62,000 bases of DNA from Phoronis australis (Eukaryota > Phoronida > Phoronidae): assembly GCA_002633005.1 (NCBI GenBank), contig NMRA01000055.1:7992-69991 (forward strand). The letters are read 5' to 3'. This document shows, one piece after another, positions 59,301-62,000 of this stretch. Below the pieces are notes generated by a model, which saw nothing but the letters and a program-made list of their open reading frames with translations, did not search any database and had not been told where the DNA came from. How positions within the stretch are numbered: the stretch's first letter is position 1; the number at the start of each line of letters is the position of its first letter. Both the position numbers and the translations under genes were made by a program.

Positions 59301-61373
59301 CCGAATAAATGCTCGGGTGTTTATTTGTTGTTGCTAAAATGTTTAAAAATTTTCATTTTCCGAATACAGGCCCATGGGCTTATCTAAGGAAATTCCCGGT
59401 AGTAGTGATGGGAATTGACAAACTTTCATAATCAGTGGTCAATCGATCACCAACCAGCCTACAGCAACCAATTCTCAATTTTATCAAAGAATCAGATTTT
59501 ACGTGACTTGACAATCAATGAAATCCTGCATTGCATAAACTGAAGATACAGTTATTAGATTGATTGGAATAGATTAGATTAGATGTTCACTGTCAATTTC
59601 TCTTGAGCAACTACATTTTTTGAGAAACTGAAACTTATATACACTTCTTATTGCCAGTTTTTAATTTGCACAGAAAATGTGCATTGATGGCTTGAGAACT
59701 CCAGTTTAGCTGTTTATTTCTTAAGAATTAAATGAGAGGTGATACAATTACCACCCTCTAACATCGTATGCAGGCAGATTAATAAAAAATATAATAATAC
59801 TAAATATGAAGAGGATCATTACTGACCGATATCAAAATTACTAAGGACAATTTCTACCATATAACAATGTCGCAGTAATACATGGGATATTTGCAAATGA
59901 TCAGACGAACAACCTTACATCAACACAAAAACAGTGAGGCTATTTCAATGAGACACTTAAGCTCGAAAACAACACTGGGAAGTCAAAAGTTTCGTTGATG
60001 TTGAATTTTACCGACATGGGTTAGAGTTATAGAGGAATTTATCATTTCAATTAATTATTACCATAGTTAAACTTCACACTATTTTTTAACTGTTGTCAGT
60101 TTTGCAATTTCTTTTTCACAAAGCAAGTACAATTTCCATGGTGCAAACATGAATGGTACAAAGTTTGCCAACATCCTGACAACTCTAGGTAAACAACATT
60201 GTGAACTAATAAATAATTCTTGAAAGGCAGTGTCAGATTTAGGGGGGGCATGCCCCCCCCAAAAAAAAATTCTCCAGATTCCATTTGGCTGTTCGGGGGT
60301 GCGAATTTCTGATGGGCAAAATCCTGGCTAATGATCTGCCATGACCCCCATTAAATAAACTCAAAATCCTGGATTCTCCCCTGAAAGGCATCAGTTATGA
60401 TCACGTTGCAAATGTCTTCATTGGTTTATTGTAGATGTTTTTCTTAGCAGTTTGTTGAGAAACATATGAACAGTGCTGAAATAATCTCGAGAATTTTTTG
60501 GATTTTGGATTTAATGAATTATTTCAACAAAATGATAGAAATTAATAGGGCAAAGGAGGAGTTTAAAAGAATCACTCTCACATTAACATGTCGCAGCTCT
60601 GCTTCACTTAACGGTGAGTTTATAGGATCTCAAAAAGGGCTAACACTTACACTTTATTATTTTTCATATCTTAACAACATCACTTACATAAACCTCTTAA
60701 GTATAGGGCTACAAGTATCAACAGAACATTGTACTACAGTTGGCATGTTAATTAATAGAACTACATGTTGATATTCCAAAAACAGGTGATTACAAGTTCA
60801 TGAGTTCACAAAGTGAGCAGTTGTCATTTTGCAATCTTAGGTATGTCTTCCATTTCTTGAAATATCTGTAAGTCAATCAGCTTTGGCTAAATCAATGTGT
60901 GCTCTTGAATTTTGTCTGCGATTGTTCTTTATTGGAATCGAACAGTGGCCCATCACTCCTTTCTAGATTGAAAAATGAATGCTAACACCGTTTATGTTCT
61001 TTCTTTACTGTCTTTGTCGGATCGTGTCACTCACATTTTCATGACATTCATGCCTTAATTTTGTTTTGAGATTTCACGACTCAGTTATTGATTTATTTTT
61101 TACTACTTTTCCCATGAGGATTTCTTCACAATTTTTATAAACTAGATAACCTCTGTCATCATGTGTACTTAGTTTCTTATAGTGCCACTGACATGCGTTA
61201 AATTGACCTATTGACTGCTATTTCAGTGCCAACCATTTTCATTGGTATGGGCATCACTAAGGTAGGAGTACCCAACTGGCTGACCTGGATCCTCGTTGTT
61301 TGGGTCATCATCCATGTGGCCATCGAGCTGACCCTTGAGATCCATCAGTGTTGCATGCATAAGAAGAACAAAG
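28902..61373 (+). CDS. FRRS1: Ferric-chelate reductase 1-like gene (Reeler-DOMON-cytochrome b561), 13 coding exons, 3' end outside window
   Basis: Joining 13 exons gives 536 residues without a stop. Seen: hydrophobic signal peptide (about 1-19), Reeler domain (about 25-170, C30 and C105), DOMON domain (about 185-335, with C190, C196, C203, C208 and the KMGDD motif at 242-246), and five membrane helices near 364-385, 406-428, 440-460, 472-497 and 505-525. H363 (LHG), H404 (VHR), H440 (AHP) and H476 (VHW) match the four haem-ligand histidines of cytochrome b561. Known for the family: FRRS1 reduces ferric to ferrous iron by transmembrane electron transfer. Donor starts in order are GTGAGT, GTAACA, GTAAGA, GTAAGT, GTACAA, GTAAGT, GTCAGT, GTATGT, GTATGT, GTAAGT, GTAAGT, GTAAGT, GTTTGT; intron phases are 1,0,2,0,0,0,1,1,0,0,0,1,1. 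Vertebrate FRRS1 is about 590 residues with one more C-terminal helix, so at least one exon is missing at the right edge. FRRS1L is excluded because it lacks the b561 core. Confidence 0.93.
29102..31880 (+). other. Intron 1 of the FRRS1-like gene
   Basis: 2,779 bases. Apart from the 33-bp minisatellite at 30604-31030, no further repeat or gene was recognised. Confidence 0.85.
30604..31030. repeat. 33-bp minisatellite, 13 copies, open in several frames on both strands
   Basis: GCACACATT recurs at 33-base steps from 30615 to 31008 (one step is 30). The unit length is a multiple of 3 and has no stop in several frames, which creates 64-170 codon frames with 11-residue periods such as CKEHHVAHIFL. 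Each unit contains TTGCACA and TGTGCAA flanking eight bases, a 7-bp hairpin. It lies inside intron 1, so the frames are almost certainly not translated. Confidence 0.95.
31881..32002 (+). CDS. FRRS1: FRRS1-like coding exon 2: Reeler core
   Basis: Acceptor ttggttgcag, donor ACG|GTAACA, phase 0 at the 3' end. Encodes residues 66-106, including FKGFLIQARVVG, the central Reeler strand that in this family reads like 'F+GFLLQAR', and the second Reeler cysteine C105 in RLCT. The exon is too short to stand out as an open frame and was found by family resemblance and splice sites. Confidence 0.92.
32003..32611 (+). other. Intron 2 of the FRRS1-like gene
   Basis: 609 bases, holding a headless SINE body at 32334-32463 and nothing else recognised. 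Confidence 0.85.
32334..32463 (+). mobile_element. SINE body without tRNA head
   Basis: ATATATTAATAAAGCACAAA, then AGGTGATCATTGCATTGGGC and CCGCCTGCAATTATTTTTTT, match the two full SINE copies at 19.4 and 20.7 kb. The tRNA-like part is missing, so it is 5' truncated. Confidence 0.75.
32612..32715 (+). CDS. FRRS1: FRRS1-like coding exon 3: Reeler domain
   Basis: Acceptor gtcttccatag, donor CG|GTAAGA, phase 2. Encodes residues 107-140 and part of 141. LKLTWTAPTPAVGHIEFR has the Reeler pattern in which a Trp-Ala-Pro strand is followed by a G-x-I/V-x-F-R strand. No frame problem at either junction. Confidence 0.92.
32716..34024 (+). other. Intron 3 of the FRRS1-like gene
   Basis: 1,309 bases of AT-rich DNA; nothing else recognised. 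Confidence 0.85.
34025..34127 (+). CDS. FRRS1: FRRS1-like coding exon 4: end of Reeler and linker
   Basis: Acceptor ctgtttttag, donor ACT|GTAAGT, phase 0. Encodes residues 141-175. VTFVQELKTFWVAEKSAVV matches the last Reeler strand (family pattern F-V-Q-x-x-x-T-F-W-V), and the rest is a Pro/Thr/Ser-rich linker leading into DOMON. Confidence 0.91.
34537..35045. repeat. 47-bp minisatellite, 11 copies
   Basis: GCCAGTTGACAGTGTC recurs every 47 bases from 34556 to 35026. Variants (TACCC/TGCCC, TCAGG/TCAAG) alternate between neighbouring units, which suggests expansion in two-unit blocks. Confidence 0.95.
35447..35663 (+). mobile_element. MITE with GCGCGCACCCAG ends, copy 2
   Basis: Begins TGCGCGCACCCAG and ends CTGGGTGCGCGCA, a perfect 13-bp terminal inverted repeat, with GGGGGGGGGCTCG and CGAGCCCCCC inside the ends. 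Same family and orientation as 15247-15503. No clear target duplication. Confidence 0.8.
36900..37103 (+). CDS. FRRS1: FRRS1-like coding exon 5: first half of DOMON
   Basis: Acceptor tcattgcag, donor ATG|GTACAA, phase 0. Encodes residues 176-243. It carries the cysteine-rich entry C190/C196/C203/C208 and YVSLGLSTDMKM, the DOMON strand ending in the KM of the KMGDD motif whose remainder begins the next exon. M241 or M243 is a candidate haem ligand by analogy with other DOMON proteins; that assignment is inferred. Confidence 0.93.
37104..38452 (+). other. Intron 5 of the FRRS1-like gene
   Basis: 1,349 bases. A weak direct repeat lies at 37480-37600 (AGGATTCAGATCCATT.. and AGGATCCGACCCATT.., each followed by CAGGTGA). 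Nothing else noticed. Confidence 0.8.
38453..38548 (+). CDS. FRRS1: FRRS1-like coding exon 6: DOMON
   Basis: Acceptor ttgtcctttcag, donor AGT|GTAAGT, phase 0 on both sides. Encodes residues 244-275, beginning GDDSVIDC (the GDD half of the DOMON motif, with C251). At 32 codons and symmetrical phase it could be skipped without a frameshift, but that would break the DOMON fold. Confidence 0.92.
38549..40225 (+). other. Intron 6 of the FRRS1-like gene
   Basis: 1,677 bases, more than a third of it the degenerate minisatellite at 38895-39510. Confidence 0.85.
38895..39510. repeat. Degenerate ~32-bp minisatellite, about 19 copies
   Basis: Unit close to CCCATAATACTACACAGCAG followed by TAGTATACTTAC. 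Copies vary in sequence and length more than in the other arrays of this gene, so it looks older. Confidence 0.9.
40226..40382 (+). CDS. FRRS1: FRRS1-like coding exon 7: second half of DOMON
   Basis: Acceptor tcattttcccag, donor G|GTCAGT, phase 1. Encodes residues 276-327. It includes ILRCTFTRA and YHLLVARGPVIGG, the two final DOMON strands in which family members read like 'C-x-F-x-R' and 'Y-x-L-L-x-A-x-G-P'. Confidence 0.92.
40383..42418 (+). other. Intron 7 of the FRRS1-like gene
   Basis: 2,036 bases with a foldback element at 41678-41823. A 117-codon open frame at 40711-41064 has no recognisable motif and overlaps an opposite-strand frame. Confidence 0.8.
41678..41823. mobile_element. 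146-bp foldback MITE
   Basis: Ends AGCCTGTTTCACTAAAAT and ATTTTAGTGAAACGAGCC pair at 15 of 18 positions, and an inner pair AACAGAGACTT / AAGTCTCTGTT continues the stem. No coding potential. Confidence 0.75.
42419..42526 (+). CDS. FRRS1: FRRS1-like coding exon 8: end of DOMON, first b561 histidine
   Basis: Acceptor ttaccattacag, donor G|GTATGT, phase 1 on both sides. Encodes residues 328-363. KLQH contains H333, a candidate axial ligand of the DOMON haem by family position. The exon ends in LIKLH, the start of the first b561 core helix with H363; the glycine after it is completed in exon 9. Confidence 0.91.
43571..43653. mobile_element. 83-bp foldback element
   Basis: TATAATGTGCC..CATTTTGAGA (43571-43593) pairs with TCTCAAAATATAGGCACATTATA (43631-43653), with ends carrying TA. 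Probably a small MITE. Confidence 0.65.
45283..45380. repeat. CAT-rich repeat segment, copy 1
   Basis: TTCATTCGTCATATGATA, followed by CAT/ATC-rich DNA and AAGTGTCGCTC, matches 47405-47540 in order. Its frame gives an Ile/Val-rich run that imitates a membrane segment, explained by the CAT repeats. Confidence 0.65.
46635..46766. repeat. 33-bp minisatellite, 4 copies
   Basis: Four units beginning GTGAATGCACATTGGGTGGC run from 46635 to 46766, with a partial fifth. The minus strand shows an open frame with repeated VHSLTFVLPPN, a by-product of the unit length being divisible by 3. Confidence 0.95.
46861..47186. mobile_element. 326-bp foldback MITE with TA target duplication
   Basis: Ends are CAACTA and TAGTTG, flanked by TA at 46859-46860 and 47187-47188. 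The outer arms (about 46872-46955 and 47102-47181) pair with few mismatches and the pairing continues inward through CACAGATATGTGG (46993) and CCACATATCCGTG (47052), so nearly the whole element is one hairpin. TA duplication suggests Tc1/mariner-type mobilisation. Confidence 0.85.
47405..47540. repeat. CAT-rich repeat segment, copy 2
   Basis: Same order of landmarks as copy 1 with a longer CAT/ATC-type run in the middle. Both copies are in the same orientation 2.1 kb apart. Confidence 0.65.
48954..49069 (+). CDS. FRRS1: FRRS1-like coding exon 9: cytochrome b561 helix 1
   Basis: Acceptor ttctcactacag, donor GCG|GTATGT, phase 0. Encodes residues 364-402: GCLMVLGWILCASIGILMAR is a membrane helix followed by YMKPMW, the conserved R-x-x-K-P loop of FRRS1-type proteins, then GEKVWFA. 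Joining directly to exon 8 restores the family motif LHG, so no exon is missing inside the 6.4 kb intron between them. Confidence 0.94.
49457..51159 (+). mobile_element. Helentron/pearl-like element, full length except for N gap
   Basis: Left end TTATGCGCTCACATATTTAT with a small palindrome, then a CCGT-type microsatellite (49506-49519). Next comes a tandem array whose ~150-base submonomers each end CCTAGTGGC(A/C)(A/G)TTTT (near 49657, 49800, 49956, 50102, 50250, 50407) and form a 446-base three-part unit. The unique tail 50935-51159 ends in hairpin CAACGC-TCT-GCGTTG followed by CTCTTGT. This layout matches what I recall of pearl/HINE elements; the class is inferred. No Rep/helicase is encoded. 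Confidence 0.7.
50427..50753. other. Assembly gap (N)
   Basis: A run of 327 unknown bases inside the tandem array of the Helentron/pearl-like element, starting in a T tract; the real array may be longer or shorter. Confidence 1.
51895..51981 (+). CDS. FRRS1: FRRS1-like coding exon 10: b561 helix 2
   Basis: Acceptor tgtttgttgtag, donor AAT|GTAAGT, phase 0 on both sides. Encodes residues 403-431: VHRGLMISV with H404, then the rest of a membrane helix. Odd feature: the last 33 bases of the exon and its donor form the first unit of a five-copy 37-bp tandem repeat running into the intron, so near-identical donors follow the true one. Confidence 0.94.
51949..52128. repeat. FRRS1: 37-bp minisatellite derived from exon 10 and its splice donor
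   Basis: Units start at 51949, 51986, 52023, 52059 and 52096. The first is the last 33 coding bases of exon 10 plus GTAA of the donor. Units 2 and 4 keep AAT|GTAA(G); unit 3 has AATTAA and unit 5 AATGTG, so their donors are damaged. Confidence 0.95.
51982..54741 (+). other. Intron 10 of the FRRS1-like gene
   Basis: 2,760 bases. Besides the 37-bp array at its start it holds a B-box-like GGTTCAATTCC at 52962-52972 (possibly a decayed SINE head) and a 19-bp array at 53818-53931. Nothing else recognised. Confidence 0.85.
53818..53931. repeat. 19-bp minisatellite, 6 copies
   Basis: Unit AACTTGCCCTACTTGTGAC repeated six times with stepwise change (CCCTA, then CCCCA, then TACCCCA), followed by a decayed seventh copy. 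Confidence 0.95.
54742..54810 (+). CDS. FRRS1: FRRS1-like coding exon 11: b561 helix 3
   Basis: Acceptor tgtcttttcag, donor AAT|GTAAGT, phase 0 on both sides. Encodes residues 432-454, with H440 in KAHPILG and the helix GIIVTALCVIN. At 69 bases it is the shortest coding exon found. Confidence 0.93.
54811..56143 (+). other. Intron 11 of the FRRS1-like gene
   Basis: 1,333 bases. Two diverged direct copies of a segment containing ATGTGAAATTTACACACA lie at about 54855-55060 and 55420-55600; a G9 tract is at 55397. No gene. Confidence 0.8.
56144..56243 (+). CDS. FRRS1: FRRS1-like coding exon 12: b561 loop and helix 4
   Basis: Acceptor cttatttttag, donor G|GTAAGT, phase 1. Encodes residues 455-487. 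PILALFRPHPD and NWVHWAVG match the conserved FRRS1 signatures 'x-P-L-L-A-x-F-R-P' and 'F-N-W-x-H-W'; H476 is the fourth core histidine. A (CA)n microsatellite starts about 40 bases after the donor. Confidence 0.94.
56283..56340. repeat. CA microsatellite
   Basis: (CA) runs interrupted by TGTA and TTG, about 40 bases after the exon 12 donor. Confidence 1.
57769..57796. repeat. TG microsatellite
   Basis: A (TG) run of about 28 bases with one CG interruption. Confidence 1.
58960..59399. mobile_element. 440-bp Tc1/mariner-type MITE with TA duplication
   Basis: Terminal repeats CTGGGGTTTTCCGTAGATAA.. and ..TTATCTAAGGAAATTCCCGG match at 21 of 25 positions and are flanked by TA (58958-58959, 59400-59401). 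Inside, 59000-59019 and 59029-59048 form a near-perfect 20-bp hairpin, and GCCC-GGGC plus TTTATTYGG motifs recur. A partial copy is at 14571-14713. No transposase. Confidence 0.85.
61227..61373 (+). CDS. FRRS1: FRRS1-like coding exon 13: end of helix 4 and helix 5
   Basis: Acceptor ctgctatttcag, probable donor AAAG|GTTTGT, phase 1. Encodes residues 488-536: VPTIFIGMGI, then LTWILVVWVIIHVAIELTLE (helix 5) and a basic, His/Cys-containing stretch. The donor is weaker than the others. If it is not used, the frame runs 26 more codons to TAA at 61451-61453 and gives a 562-residue product lacking the final membrane helix known in vertebrate FRRS1. Confidence 0.88.
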
Positions 61374-62000
61374 GTTTGTCTCATATGGTGACATGGCTGG
61401 CTGTAAAAACTGTGTTGCTTAACACTAAAACAGTGTCCTGTGGATGCTGTTAATTCATTGCCCTGTAGTAGCATTTTTGTGTGCGCAGGTAATGTGCCTC
61501 AAGCAATTACCACAACCTAAGTGCAGTTTAATGTTTAGACCTACTGGGTGACTGGTGTCTTCTAGCATTTGATTTTGTCAAAAATGGCGTACTTGGCTCT
61601 GTTTTTTTTTGAAAATAGATACGATGATGTGTTATTTTTGTGAGTTGTCCATATTTTCATAAAGGAAAAGTCACCTGATGCTAGCTGGAGTGGGTGAGAA
61701 TTTTTCTTTCTAATATTTTATTCACAGCATCACCTGATGTCTGCTGACATAGGTTGGGATCTGTTTTGCCCAGTGCCACCTTATTCCAGCTTTGAGGCAC
61801 ATGTTTCAAAATGAGCCATCATGGTAGACCACAGCCAGTTATGCTATTTTTGGCCTTAAAAATTTGTTGTCTTTTTTTCACTCTAGCCTCGACTCTTGAG
61901 TCTTGAACATATCCAGGCTTTGTTCAAGAGCTTGAGGTGGTAACTGAGCAGTTTAGAGATAACATAATGTTTCCAGGCAGACACTATGATTAGTGTGTAG
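61374..62000 (+). other. Start of intron 13 (or 3' coding extension) of the FRRS1-like gene
   Basis: I found no continuation of the FRRS1 C-terminus with a membrane helix here. If the GTTTGT donor is not used, the coding frame continues to TAA at 61451-61453. Confidence 0.5.

Larger units (their letters stand above)
56244..61226 (+). other. Intron 12 of the FRRS1-like gene
   Basis: 4,983 bases with CA and TG microsatellites, the 440-bp MITE at 58960-59399, and a single hAT-like end (CAGTGTCAGATTTAGGGGGG at about 60228). The open frames at 57022-57300, 57806-58195 and 60466-60771 have no motif. Confidence 0.8.

Overview
This window is eukaryotic nuclear DNA from a repeat-rich animal genome. 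One gene is split into many small exons by GT-AG introns, and around it lie tRNA-derived SINEs, miniature inverted-repeat transposons, minisatellites, CA/TG microsatellites and two runs of N (18048-18152 and 50427-50753, plus single Ns at 9173 and 28660). Repeat style and gene content suggest a marine invertebrate. My best guess is an invertebrate deuterostome (hemichordate, lancelet or echinoderm type), but the sequence alone does not settle this.

Right half (about 28.9-61.4 kb, + strand): a single gene with 13 coding exons reads as a ferric-chelate reductase 1-like (FRRS1 family) membrane protein. In order it has a signal peptide, a Reeler domain, a DOMON domain, and a cytochrome b561 core with four helix-borne histidines (H363, H404, H440, H476). 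All exons join in frame through consensus splice sites and give 536 residues. The C-terminal end, expected to hold a last membrane segment, lies past the window edge. The 5' untranslated exon(s) and promoter were not identified; two possible donors are given. The introns are unusually rich in unrelated minisatellites (33, 47, about 32, 33, 37 and 19 bp units). One of these has grown out of the 3' end of coding exon 10 together with its splice donor.

Left half (1-28.9 kb): no convincing host gene. It holds a copy of a Helentron/'pearl'-like element at the left edge (1-656; a second, nested copy is at about 49.46-51.16 kb), a decayed minus-strand non-LTR retrotransposon (3.79-5.1 kb), and two inverted copies of a roughly 1.8-2 kb non-autonomous DNA transposon (5.8-11.0 kb). 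These are followed by a GC-rich block with about 60-bp periodicity (11.83-12.56 kb), a cluster of hAT-like elements with CAGTGGCGGAT ends (14.9-18.2 kb), two SINE copies (19.4 and 20.7 kb), a 34-bp minisatellite, a 128-bp foldback element and a tRNA-like sequence just upstream of the gene.

The gene product would be a type I-like ectodomain attached to a transmembrane electron-transfer module that passes electrons across the membrane to reduce extracellular or luminal ferric iron. The other features are transposon-derived or simple repeats. No operon, CRISPR array or prokaryotic feature is present.
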